Source of the DNA: Kribbella voronezhensis
GTDB lineage: Bacteria > Actinomycetota > Actinomycetes > Propionibacteriales > Kribbellaceae
Reading direction: 5' to 3'
Assembly (NCBI RefSeq): GCF_004365175.1
Contig: NZ_SOCE01000001.1
Span: forward strand, 5,091,403-5,155,402
DNA length: 64,000 nucleotides
Positions 27,301 to 35,102 of the stretch are shown here, one piece after another. The notes below the pieces were generated by a model. The model worked only from the letters and a program-made list of their open reading frames with translations. It was not told the origin of the DNA and did not search any database. The translations under genes and the position numbers were made by a program. Position 1 is the first letter of the stretch. Every line of letters begins with the position of its first letter.

Positions 27301-29540
27301 TAGTGATTGAGGATCCTCAGCTCTGGCGCCTGGCGACGGATGGAGTCGATCAGTGACCACGGCGAGGCCGCGCCACCGAGAACCAAGCCCTTCCGTGGCA
27401 GGCAGTTGCCGGAGCCGATCAGTGCGGCCAGATGTGACGGGACGATCTTGAGGTAGTCCACCGGGTGTTGCGCCAATTGCTTGCTCAGAGCAACCGAGTC
27501 GACCGCGAGCTCTGCGTCGACCAGCTGAAGGGTCCCACCGCGGGACAAGGCGGTGAAGACCATCGAGTGTCCAAGGTCGGCCGCCAGTGTCGACACCACC
27601 GCATAGGTGGCACCGTCCTCCGGGTGGAGTCTTTCGGTGAAGGCGTCCACGTATGCCGCGAGACCACCGTGCTCGACCGCTATACCTTTGGGCCGACCCG
27701 TCGATCCGGAGGTGAAGATCACATACGCCAGATCTCCCGCTGCTACTTCTGGAAGCGGTCCGGGGCTGACATCGTTGCTTAGGGCATCCAGCGGAGTGAT
27801 GCCTGGTAGACCGCCGAGATTGACGGCGAGGCGGGCGCCGGCGGAGGACAGGAGGGCAGTCTGCCGCGACGGCGGATGAGTCGGCTCGATCGGGACGTAA
27901 GCGGCGCCGGCCTTGAGGATGCCGAGCAGCCCGACGGCGTACCGGGTGTGTCGTGCGGCGGAGAGGCCGACCACGCTCTCTCGCCCTGCTCCTTCGGCAA
28001 GGAGGCGCAGGGCGAGAGAGCTGCTGAGGGCGTCCAACTCGGCGTACGTGAGTTCGCCGTCGGCGGCCGTCACGGCAACCCGGTCCGGCGCTCGCCGTAC
28101 GGTGTCGGCGAAGCCGGTGAGGATCAGCGGTGCTGGGCTGGTTGCCGCTGGAGGTGCGAGGAGTCTGGACCGCTCAGCGGGGGTCAGCAGCGGCAGGGTG
28201 GCGACCGGGGCATCGATGTCGGCGGTGAGGCCTTGGAGCAGCAGGAGATATTGGTGAGCGAACCGCTCGATCGTCGCCGGCTGGAAGAGTTCGGTGCTGT
28301 AGGTGATCGACGCGGACATCGTGGGACCACCGAGGTCGGCGACCTCCAGCGTGAGGTCGACCTTCGTGGCCGGCGCATCGATGGGGACCGGCTCGACCTG
28401 GAGACCTGGCAGGTCCAGGTCCACCCGCGGCACGTGTGTGGCGCTGAACAGCACGGAGTACGGCGGTCTGCCCTCGGCCGGATACGGCAGCAGCGCGGCG
28501 ACCTCCTCGAACGGAGCCGCGGCATGTTCGGTTGCCTCCAGCACCATGTTTCGTACCTGCTGAAGGAGTTCCCGGCCGGTCTGGCTGTCCTCGATCCTTG
28601 CCCTGAGCAGCACTGTCTCGATCAGGCAGCCGATGACCGTCCGGAGCTCCGGTACGGCGTCCCGTCCGCCGACCGGCGTCGCCACGGTGATGTCGTCGAC
28701 ACCGGCCTGCCGTCCGCACAGCAGCTGGAACGCTCCGACCAGACACATGAACGTGCTGACCTGCTGGTTCGCGGCCAGTGCTCGAAGGGCGGATGTCGCC
28801 GCTTCGTCGAGTTGGAACGAGTACTCGCCGCCCGCGTCGCTCGGATGCGCGGGTCGCGGACGATCACCGGGCAGCTGAACCGGTCGAGGCGAATCGGCCA
28901 GCTGCTCACGCCAGTACGCCAGGTCGCAATCGGTCGAGCGCTGCTGCTGCCAGTGCGCGACATCGGCGTACTGAGTGCCCACAGCCAAGCCGCCACCGCC
29001 GTACGCCGTACTGAGTCGGTCGGCTATCAGCCCCACCGACCAGCCGTCCGCCGCGATGTGGTGAACGCAGAGGAGCAGCACGTGCTCGTCCGGCCCGACC
29101 CTGAACAGCGAAGCGCGGAAAGGCGGAGCGACTCCGAGATCGAACGGTCGACGTACTTCGTCTCCGAAACCTTGCGTTCCTTCGAACTCGCGCCAGTCGA
29201 GCGCGGCAGCCTCAGCCAGCACTGCGGTCGGCGTGCCGTCGTTCGCCGGATAGAAGGTGCGGAGGGCGTCCGCCGACTCGACGACCGCGACCAACGCCTT
29301 CCGTAACCGCTCGCTGTCTACCGGTCCGCGGAGACGCCAGGCGACCGGCAAGGTGTAGGCGGCGCTGTCGGGTGCGAGCTGGTGGAGGAACCACAGCCTG
29401 CGCTGGGCCGACGACAGGACAACGTCTGCACCCGCAGGCCGACCCGGAATCGCCGCCCGCTTCGGCGCCTTCGTTCTCGCCTTGGCCAGTCGCGCCGCGA
29501 GCGCCTCCGCGATCGCGGCGGTACTCAGGTCGGTGCTCAC
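21378..29540 (-). CDS. Nonribosomal peptide synthetase C-A-T-C-A-T-TE fused to an MFS exporter
   Basis: A 2720-residue terminal synthetase. Domains by approximate residues: C (40-470, HHIAADG from His160), A (485-930), T (Ser977 in LGGHSL), C (1025-1455, HHIASDG from His1160), A (1470-1930), T (Ser1994 in VGGDSL), type I thioesterase (2040-2285) and a complete MFS transporter (2297-2720). Hand alignment to PheA gives pocket residues D-L-S-K-V-G-H-V-G-K for the first A domain, one change from the published Asn code, and D-M-K-Q-V-G-L-V-W-K for the second, nearest to Gly but weak. The TE has Cys2123 in GHCVG where Ser is usual, with Asp2236 and His2268 (GAGHFF). The MFS part has 12 hydrophobic segments and the loop motif GAVADRWNRRR. 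There are no epimerisation or methylation domains. The start overlaps NRPS-A by 4 bases. Confidence 0.95.
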   Translation of the reverse strand: MSTDLSTAAIAEALAARLAKARTKAPKRAAIPGRPAGADVVLSSAQRRLWFLHQLAPDSAAYTLPVAWRLRGPVDSERLRKALVAVVESADALRTFYPANDGTPTAVLAEAAALDWREFEGTQGFGDEVRRPFDLGVAPPFRASLFRVGPDEHVLLLCVHHIAADGWSVGLIADRLSTAYGGGGLAVGTQYADVAHWQQQRSTDCDLAYWREQLADSPRPVQLPGDRPRPAHPSDAGGEYSFQLDEAATSALRALAANQQVSTFMCLVGAFQLLCGRQAGVDDITVATPVGGRDAVPELRTVIGCLIETVLLRARIEDSQTGRELLQQVRNMVLEATEHAAAPFEEVAALLPYPAEGRPPYSVLFSATHVPRVDLDLPGLQVEPVPIDAPATKVDLTLEVADLGGPTMSASITYSTELFQPATIERFAHQYLLLLQGLTADIDAPVATLPLLTPAERSRLLAPPAATSPAPLILTGFADTVRRAPDRVAVTAADGELTYAELDALSSSLALRLLAEGAGRESVVGLSAARHTRYAVGLLGILKAGAAYVPIEPTHPPSRQTALLSSAGARLAVNLGGLPGITPLDALSNDVSPGPLPEVAAGDLAYVIFTSGSTGRPKGIAVEHGGLAAYVDAFTERLHPEDGATYAVVSTLAADLGHSMVFTALSRGGTLQLVDAELAVDSVALSKQLAQHPVDYLKIVPSHLAALIGSGNCLPRKGLVLGGAASPWSLIDSIRRQAPELRILNHYGPTETTVGVLAYEIPTEGSRPTSVPLGTPLSHAAVHILDRQGEPQPVGVWGELCVRGPAVARGYLGEASGFGGRYATGDRARWLPDGTVEFGGRLDRQTKIRGHRVEPGEIEAVLATHPAVDAAAVLVAEGSLHGYVGSTREPGDLRKWLAERLPDHLVPTTITVLPELPLNPNGKVDLAALTVPDKNAEPADRPLTGRTQQRIAAVFADLLDIPTPAPDADFFDLGGHSLLAIRAAARLRRDCGVAIVVRDLFEHRTIVALANHIDGLRRSDGPELVHRKRRSTELSHGQQRYWFLDQVDPGNPVNNLPSAFRLTGDLDHDALRAALAAVVERHEILRTAYPSVGGEPRAVVRDELDIPLPVSDLRGRTAAAIRQRIDDEFRHGFDLAAGPPLRAALLRTGEAEHLLLLTVHHIASDGWSNAVLLEDLSAAYRGESFDPLPVTYSDYTQWETEKTYHATQEFWRSELEDAPSSLDLPLDHPRPALPTHRGGAIWLDLDADLTAKLSELSRSNDVTLFMTLLAAYQVVLARYAGVEDVVVGTAVAGRDHPDLNRVVGMFVNSLPLRAKPERNLSFLTYLQHVRRTVLDGFEHSAMPFDRLLTTLDVPRDPSRTPVFTTMFVLQNTPPAALELPGLTVEPIDAATGVARTDLSLYLTEDNGGLRGALEYNSDILDRSTAERLTGYLRTLLITVAASPESKLGDLPLSDTAEREQLLNEWNATTRPLPSGLTPDWVVRQAAQRPQSIAVRDDRESLTYAELDSRSAALAQRLADLGAGKGTVVGLALERSIRMPVAILAVLRLGATYLPLDPEYPADRLSFMVEDSGAAVLITDGFAQTFGLPSVLPSVDLREPLPPATAPNKAVAGSDPAYIIYTSGSTGRPKGVVVPHSALANLLSSFAGEPGLTAEDTVLSVASMSFDMSVKELLLPLTVGATLVIGGPKLAADGEALAQRIRDTGTTYLQATPLSWQLLLETGWTGDPHLTAVCGGEALPPDLAVRLQGVVGELWNLYGPTETTVWSTREHITSAEVTVGRPISNTCVYVLDDRLRPVPLGAVGELCIGGAGVALGYHGKPELTAERFVPNPFGDGRIYRTGDLARWRSDGRLEVRGRADGQVKLRGYRIEVGEIETVLTGHPEIVSAAVTVRQDRLVAYVVGLADGTTDAELREFLRGTLPDYMLPATFVRLPGLPTTPNGKIDRLSLPAPATPSTRAHQDATPEQAAILKVFGEVLGCEVGVDDGFFDVGGDSLRAVRAVRAIDPELSVLDLFRCPSARSLADYLQTRTRAAAEVLQQMTKLGAAEAELTVVGAPFGGGGAIVYADLAQRMPDNWALYAVQPPGTDYSRPDEALIPLPELADRCAERILAEVPGKVMLYGHCVGSALAVAIAQRLERAGKIPESVVLGASFPNTRLPGVLGSIARLAPGRRQSDRMLTDTLRVLGGLGEEPPPDERAFVAKAIRHQADQGELYFTNSFTDDVPKLRSPLRVVVGDLDEATRFSSERVHDWDRFGEVVELVGLPGAGHFFHRDPRVAELLTRPPSGTVSQRTQQANLPGFLTVTAGQFVSLIGAGLSTFALGVWAYQQTGRATALATIAAFAIVPVILTAPLAGAVADRWNRRRVMMGCDLTAVAAAAMLIVLLAVDSLALWHLYVFVTVVAVTSSFRQPAYLAAVAQLVPKRYLGQANGLVGLGTAAALLFSQLLGGVLLLALSLSGVLWIDLATSVVALATLAVVKVPDLGFHVRDEPWLAEIAGGWRYLDERRGLLAVAAFFAVANGLGGVVVVVTTPMVLAFGSTATLGLVLAAQGAGLLLGGVLMAIWGGTSQRVTGMIAGVGLIGLSSVVIGLHPSAFFPIAGMFGVGFCAALINAHWLALVQVKVPHELLGRVLATILMLARVVMPLGYLAAGPLVDKVFEPPMRGGGVLARVLGPVFGTGTGRGMAVVVAATGVLLVAWSLVGLASRSLRKVEQQLPDAVED

Positions 29541-32500
29541 GAAGATGCTCCCAGCAACTGGTCGAGGATCGACTGCTCCACCGCGGCGGCCAGTCTCGCC
29601 ACGGTCGGCGCATCGAAGAGAGCCCGGACGCCGAGCTCGATCTCGAACCGGTCCCGGACGTCGGCCATCACCTGGGCGGCGAGCAAGGACTGCCCACCGG
29701 CCGCGAAGAAGTCGTCCTCCACGCCGAGCTCCGGTACTCCGAGCGCTTCCTGCCAGAGAGCGAGCAGCAGCTCCTCGGTCACCGACTCGGGCGGTCGTGA
29801 CGGGGATCCAGACCCGGCCGGTACCGGCAAGGCACGTCTGTCGAGCTTGCCGCTCGCCGATCGGGGCAGAACGGGGAGCTCGCCGATCGTGGCGGGGACG
29901 AGGTGGGCCGGGACCCGGGTGGCCAGCCAGTCCCGCAAGCCCACCGCCGCGCCGACGACGTACGCGTTCAAGGTCGGCCCCGCTGTGGCGTCCTCGTGGA
30001 CGAAGGCGACCGCCTCGTGGACGTCCGGATGCGCGGTGAGGGCTGCTTCGACCTCGCCGAGTTCGATCCGGATCCCGCGGAGTTGGACCTGGTCGTCGAT
30101 CCGGCCGAGCAGCATGATCGTGCCGTCTTCGCGCCAGTACGCGAGATCGCCTGTGTGGTAGCGGTTGCCGGGGCCGTAGGGATCCGGCGTGAATCGTTCG
30201 GCGGTCAACTCCGGCCGATCGAGATAGCCCCTCGTCACACCGACGCCGGCGATCAACAGTTCACCCGGTACGCCGATCGGCACCAGCCGGCCGCGCGGGT
30301 CGACGATGGTGATCCGCAAGCCAGGAATCGGCCGGCCGATCGCGGGCCGGCTGCCGTCGGCGACACAGTGGTTCATCACGGCGGCGATGGTGGCCTCGGT
30401 CGGTCCGTAGGAGTTCACGAAGTGCCGACCCGGCGCCCACCGGCGTACCAGGTCAGCCGGACAGGCCTCGCCTCCGACCGCGATGGCCCGGACTGTCGGC
30501 AGTGTGACTTCGTCGGGCAGAGCGGCGAGAACCGAGGCAGGCAACACGAGATCGGTGATCCGCTCGCGGTCGATCAGGTCGGCCAGGTCGGTGCCCGCGA
30601 CCTCGTCGCGTCGTACCACGAGCGTCGCTCCGGCGACCAAGGTCATGTAGACGTCCGAGACGGACACTTCGAAGCCGAAGGGGACGAACTGCAGTACGCG
30701 ACTGTCCTCCGCGACGGCGAAGTTGCGGATCTTCGCCAGGACCAGGTTGGTCAGACCGCCGTGCTCGGCGAGGACGCCCTTCGGCCTGCCGGTCGAGCCG
30801 GACGTGGAGAAGATGTGGACGAGATCGGCCGCGCCGACCACGTCGGCCAGCGGCTCACCGGACTGCTGACCAGCCTTGGCCAGAAAGTCCTCGTCGAGGA
30901 TGACGGCGGCCTGGACATCCGCCAGCATTTCCTCGACCCGTGGCGCTGGAAGCTCTGGATCGACCGGTACGTAGCAGCCGCCCGAGGCGGCTACGCCGAG
31001 CATCGCCACGACGGCAGCGACCGATCTCGGCAGCCTTACGGCGACTGGCGTGCCGACCTCGACGCCATGGGTTCGCAGCAGCCTGGCGAGTTGGTTGACC
31101 CGGTGCTGCAGTTCGGCGTACGTGAGGACCTCTTGGCCGCAGACCACCGCGGTCTTGTCGGGCCTGGTCCCGGCCGTCTCGGCAACGAGCTGATAGGCCG
31201 GTCGTCGTTCTGTGAAGGCATCGCCTCCATTGCCTAGAGCAATCAGTTGCTGGGTCTCCTCCTCGCTGCACAAGGGCAGGTCGGCGACCGTCGTACCGGG
31301 GTCGGCGAGGGCAGCGGTCAGGAGGCCGAGTAGTTGCCGGTTGATCCGCTCAGCAGTCGACCGGTTGAAGAGTTCGTCCCGGTACTGAACGGTCAGCGTC
31401 ATCCGGCCGTCCACCGGCTCGACCAGCACCGTCAGATCGAATCGGGCGTTGTCGCCGTGCCACTCGCCGAGCGACCTCATCGTGGCGTTGCCCAGGCCGA
31501 CCGGCCCGTCGTCGGGTTGTCCGACGACGAGCAGTACGTCGAAAGGCGCCTCGCCGGTGGCGCGGTCCGCCACGATCCGTTCGAGTGGAACGCCCTGGTG
31601 TGCATGCGTTTCCAGCACCGTACTGCGAGCCTGCCGGAGCAGGTCGCGGAAGGACGCCTGGTCGTCGACCAGCACGCGCAGCGGGACCGTGTTGACGAAG
31701 CAGCCCACCACCTGGTCGAACTCCGAAACCGTCCGGTTGGCCATCGGCGCACCGATGACGATGTCGCCCTGCCTGGTCAGCCGCTGCAGCAGCGCGGCAA
31801 GGGCCGCGTACACGATCGTGAAGCGACTGGCTCGCTCGTCGGCGGCCAACCGATCGATTGCGGTCAGAACGTCCGCAGGTAAGGGGATCCGGATCGAACC
31901 GCCGTGGTACGTCGTCACCAGCGGCCGCTGGTGGTCCGTGATCAGGTCGAGGTGGGCAGGAGCGCCGGCCAGCTTCTCCTGCCAGTACGCGAGTCCTTCC
32001 GCCTGTGGTTGCTGGGCCTCCCACGCTGCGACCTCACGCGGGCCGAGCTGAGGCTGGGGGAGTTCGCGTCCGGAGTACAGGATCGGTAGGTCCGCCAACA
32101 GGATCTCGAGGGAGCGGGCGTCGACCGCGCTGTGGTGGATGGTGAGGAGGAGGCGCCAGCTGTCGGGACCGGTGGAGGCGAGGACGGCGCGAATGAGGCG
32201 GCCGACGGCCAGATCACTGCCAGGCTGCGGATGTGCGGCGAGTTGCTCGTCAATGTCCTTGCCCTGGGCATTCAGTACGTCGAAGGGCACGCGATAGGCG
32301 GGCACGACGCGCTGGTACTGGCCGTCCGGGCGGGTCTCGATCGCAGTACGCAAAGCTTCATGGCGCTCGACCAGCTTGTCTAGCGCAGTCGCAAGGCGAT
32401 CGGGGTCGAGTGGACCGTCGATCGTGTAGCGCATGCGGACGTCGTAGATCGACGGATCGGCGAGGTATTGGTCGAGGAACCAGTAGCTGCGCTGTGCTGC

Positions 32501-34198
32501 GGTGAGTGGCGCTGCTTCCGCTGCTCGCTGCAGGTCTGCCGTCGCCTTGGGTGCGGGAAGCGGGGGCAGGATGGCGGCGAGGTCGGCGATCGTGACCGAG
32601 CCGAACATGAGCTCGAGCGGCAACTCGCGACCCCATCGTTCCGACAACCTGGTCAGGACCCGGGTGGCGGCGAGCGAATGTCCGCCGACTGTGTCGAACT
32701 GTTGGTCCGCGCCGAGATCCTTGCGGCCGAGTACTTGCTCCCAGATCGCGGCAATCTCTTGCTCGGTCTCGGTGTTCGGCGCCCGTCCGGTGGGCGTCTC
32801 GGGCCGGTGAGCACGGAGGGCGCCGCGGTCGACCTTGCCGTTCTCCGTCCGTGGCAGCTCGGTCAGCGCAGTAAGGGTCGCCGGGATCATGTGGGCCGGA
32901 AGGTAGCGGGCAAGGTGCTCGCGCGGATCCACGCCGGCCTTGGCGGGCACGTAGAACCCGGCGAGCCTGACCTCGCCGTCGTCCTGCGGTACTACGGCTG
33001 CCGCAACGATGTCGGGATGCTCACCGAGCACGACCTCGACCTCACCCGGCTCCACTCGCTGGCCCCGGATCTGCACTTGGTCGTCGACGCGCCCGAGGAA
33101 GTCGAGCTCGCCGTCGGCGCGCAACGCAACGAGGTCGCCGGTCCGGTAGAGACGGCCGTGCTCGGGGTCGGCGACAAATCGGTCGGCGGTGAGGTCAGGC
33201 CGGCCGAGGTACCCACGGGCGAGGCCTGCTCCGCCGATGAAGAGTTCACCGGTCTGTGCCACCGCGCCTTCTGGGTCGCGGATCTGCAGTACGGCGCCGT
33301 CGACAGGTCGGCCGATCGTCGGTACGTCGTCGCCCGGTGCGACTTCCGCCCAGGTGGCGACGACCGCTGTTTCGGTCGGGCCGTAGAGGTTGTAGACCTT
33401 GAAGGGCAGGGCGGCGGGCGGGCGTGCCGTGAGTCGGTCGCCGCCGGTGAGCAGGGCTCTCAGGTCCGGATTCTCGGGCCATTCGAGAGTCATCAGCTCA
33501 ATGGCGAGGACTGTGGGAGCGAAGGCGACCGTGATTTCCTGCTCGACGAGGAAGTCGCGGAGGGCGGTCGGTCTGAGCCGCTGTTCTTCGGTCGGGATGA
33601 CGAGGGTTCCGCCCGAGACCAGCGTGGGCCAGAGCTCCACCATCGCGGCATCGAAGCCGAGTCCGGCCACGAACGAGACCCGGTCGGCCGCGGTCATGGC
33701 CAGTACCCGTCGCTGCCAGTCGACGAGGTTCGACAGTGCGGACTGGGGGACCTGCACGCCCTTGGGCCGTCCGGTCGAGCCTGACGTGTAGATGACGTAG
33801 GCGAGATCCTGGGGGTTCGGCTCCGAAGGAGTCCGGTTGCCGGTGTCGGCGCGGGGGAGGCCTGGCCGGAGTACGGCTGCGGGGTTGGCAGAGGTGAGGA
33901 GGAACTCGCGGCGGGCGGCGGGAAGTGCTGGATCGATCGGGAGATAGGCGGCACCTGCTCGCAGTACGGCGAGTGCGGCTACGACGAACTCGATGCCGCG
34001 CGGCAATTCCAGTGCCACTACGTCGTCGCGGCCGACCTCGATGGCGGCGGCTACGGCGTCTGCCTGCTGGACGAGTTCGCTGTAAGTGATGGCGGTGCCG
34101 GCTTGGACGACAGCCGTACCGGCGGGCTGCGCGTCGGCGACGGCCGCGATTCCGGCAGCGATGGAAGCAGTTTCCGGACAGGCGTCAACAGACCTCAA
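29537..34198 (-). CDS. Nonribosomal peptide synthetase, initiating, A-T-C-A-T
   Basis: A 1553-residue synthetase that lacks an N-terminal C domain and so begins the chain. Approximate residues: A (10-470), T (Ser508 in VGGHSL), C (560-990, HHSAVDA from His688), A (1010-1460), T (Ser1504 in AGGQSL). Hand-derived pocket residues of the first A domain are D-A-V-F-L-G-L-V-V-K, closest to Leu-type codes. In the second A domain Glu1177 (FGFEVSVSD) replaces the Asp that normally holds the amino group, giving E-V-S-V-A-G-S-I-A-K, which I cannot match. The start is TTG 34198, preceded by GAGGGGGGA; no ATG or GTG fits. The stop overlaps the NRPS-B start (ATGA). No MbtH-like gene is in the window. Confidence 0.94.
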   Translation of the reverse strand: MRSVDACPETASIAAGIAAVADAQPAGTAVVQAGTAITYSELVQQADAVAAAIEVGRDDVVALELPRGIEFVVAALAVLRAGAAYLPIDPALPAARREFLLTSANPAAVLRPGLPRADTGNRTPSEPNPQDLAYVIYTSGSTGRPKGVQVPQSALSNLVDWQRRVLAMTAADRVSFVAGLGFDAAMVELWPTLVSGGTLVIPTEEQRLRPTALRDFLVEQEITVAFAPTVLAIELMTLEWPENPDLRALLTGGDRLTARPPAALPFKVYNLYGPTETAVVATWAEVAPGDDVPTIGRPVDGAVLQIRDPEGAVAQTGELFIGGAGLARGYLGRPDLTADRFVADPEHGRLYRTGDLVALRADGELDFLGRVDDQVQIRGQRVEPGEVEVVLGEHPDIVAAAVVPQDDGEVRLAGFYVPAKAGVDPREHLARYLPAHMIPATLTALTELPRTENGKVDRGALRAHRPETPTGRAPNTETEQEIAAIWEQVLGRKDLGADQQFDTVGGHSLAATRVLTRLSERWGRELPLELMFGSVTIADLAAILPPLPAPKATADLQRAAEAAPLTAAQRSYWFLDQYLADPSIYDVRMRYTIDGPLDPDRLATALDKLVERHEALRTAIETRPDGQYQRVVPAYRVPFDVLNAQGKDIDEQLAAHPQPGSDLAVGRLIRAVLASTGPDSWRLLLTIHHSAVDARSLEILLADLPILYSGRELPQPQLGPREVAAWEAQQPQAEGLAYWQEKLAGAPAHLDLITDHQRPLVTTYHGGSIRIPLPADVLTAIDRLAADERASRFTIVYAALAALLQRLTRQGDIVIGAPMANRTVSEFDQVVGCFVNTVPLRVLVDDQASFRDLLRQARSTVLETHAHQGVPLERIVADRATGEAPFDVLLVVGQPDDGPVGLGNATMRSLGEWHGDNARFDLTVLVEPVDGRMTLTVQYRDELFNRSTAERINRQLLGLLTAALADPGTTVADLPLCSEEETQQLIALGNGGDAFTERRPAYQLVAETAGTRPDKTAVVCGQEVLTYAELQHRVNQLARLLRTHGVEVGTPVAVRLPRSVAAVVAMLGVAASGGCYVPVDPELPAPRVEEMLADVQAAVILDEDFLAKAGQQSGEPLADVVGAADLVHIFSTSGSTGRPKGVLAEHGGLTNLVLAKIRNFAVAEDSRVLQFVPFGFEVSVSDVYMTLVAGATLVVRRDEVAGTDLADLIDRERITDLVLPASVLAALPDEVTLPTVRAIAVGGEACPADLVRRWAPGRHFVNSYGPTEATIAAVMNHCVADGSRPAIGRPIPGLRITIVDPRGRLVPIGVPGELLIAGVGVTRGYLDRPELTAERFTPDPYGPGNRYHTGDLAYWREDGTIMLLGRIDDQVQLRGIRIELGEVEAALTAHPDVHEAVAFVHEDATAGPTLNAYVVGAAVGLRDWLATRVPAHLVPATIGELPVLPRSASGKLDRRALPVPAGSGSPSRPPESVTEELLLALWQEALGVPELGVEDDFFAAGGQSLLAAQVMADVRDRFEIELGVRALFDAPTVARLAAAVEQSILDQLLGASS

Positions 34199-34216
34199 AG
34201 TCCCCCCTCGGACCCC

Positions 34217-34311
34217 GTTCGGTGAACCCGAACCCCGGGCACGAGACTAAGCACACGGACGGTGATCGTGGCGGGGAAAACCAGAAATATCCTTTGAAAT
34301 CAAGGGTTTCT
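34217..34311. promoter_or_regulatory. Control region of the NRPS operon
   Basis: The 251-bp gap between the TTG of NRPS-A and the divergent adk start holds an inverted repeat gttcgg-N5-ccgaac (34217-34233) in the predicted NRPS leader, and an AT-rich patch (34277-34320) unusual for this genome. The patch contains agaaa..cctt..aagg..tttct (34283-34311), an imperfect nested palindrome. I infer that the NRPS promoter lies here, but I cannot define -35 and -10 boxes with confidence. Confidence 0.35.
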
Positions 34312-34449
34312 CTGCAAATGGGCAGCCGGTGGTGGTGACTCACTCGTTTGAATCAGAGTCGCCCGGCGAGACAGGCAACAGCGGCCCGGCATGGGCAACA
34401 GCGTCACGCAGGGTTAGCCTGGTTGTTTCCGACCCCGCTGGAGGACCTC

Positions 34450-35028
34450 GTGACGATCCTCGTACTGATGGGGCCGCCCGGTGCCGGTAAGGGGACCCAG
34501 GCCGAGGTGCTGGCCGATCGGCTGGGAGTTCCGGCGATCTCGACCGGCGACATCTTCCGGACCCAGGTCGCCGACGGGACGGCGCTCGGGCAACAGGCCA
34601 AGGGCTATCTGGACGCGGGGGAGTACGTGCCCGATTCGGTCACCAACGCGATGATCCGCGAGCGGCTGTGCGCCGACGACACCAGAGCGGGCTTCCTGCT
34701 CGACGGCTATCCACGCACGCTGGAGCAGGTCGCTGTACTGGACGACCTCTTGGCGGGACAGCGGCGCTTCGTCGACGGCGTCGTAGTACTGGAGGTGCAG
34801 GCTGATGAGCTGGTGGCTCGGCTGCTCCACCGAGCGGCGGAGGCGAACCGGTCCGACGACAACGAGCCGGTCATCCGCCACCGGCTGAAGGTGTACGCCG
34901 AGCAGACCCAGCCGCTGATCGACGTGTACGCCGCCCGCGGCCTCGTCACCACCATCGACGGCACCGGCGACACCGCCCAGGTCTCCCAACGAGTCCTCGC
35001 CGCCGCCAACACCCTCCAAGCCGGCTGA
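34450..35028 (+). CDS. adk: Adenylate kinase
   Basis: A 192-residue nucleoside monophosphate kinase that interconverts ATP and AMP with ADP. It has the P-loop GPPGAGKGT (residues 8-16), the AMP-site STGDIFR, FLLDGYPRT, and a short LID region without zinc Cys, as in actinobacterial short adenylate kinases. GTG 34450 is preceded by GGAGGA. The usual adk lies between secY and map in a ribosomal operon; this copy stands alone and is divergent from the NRPS operon, so it may be a second copy. Adenylation domains consume ATP and make AMP, which gives the location some logic, but no functional link is shown. Confidence 0.9.
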   Translation: MTILVLMGPPGAGKGTQAEVLADRLGVPAISTGDIFRTQVADGTALGQQAKGYLDAGEYVPDSVTNAMIRERLCADDTRAGFLLDGYPRTLEQVAVLDDLLAGQRRFVDGVVVLEVQADELVARLLHRAAEANRSDDNEPVIRHRLKVYAEQTQPLIDVYAARGLVTTIDGTGDTAQVSQRVLAAANTLQAG

Positions 35029-35059
35029 CTGCCCTCGCCGCTGAGCTGAGCAGATCGGT

Positions 35060-35096
35060 GGTGGCTCGGGCGGCTCCCCCCGCTGTCCGAGCCACC
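35060..35096. terminator. Bidirectional hairpin terminator
   Basis: A 10-bp outer stem (ggtggctcgg / ccgagccacc) with an inner gcgg/ccgc stem lies between convergent adk and the following minus-strand gene. Confidence 0.65.
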
Positions 35097-35102
35097 GGGG
35101 GC

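Noticed and set aside
20770..34198. Siderophore cluster
   Set aside because: There are no receptor, ferric reductase, hydroxylase or salicylate genes, and no catechol-type A domain; the MFS part alone does not identify a siderophore.
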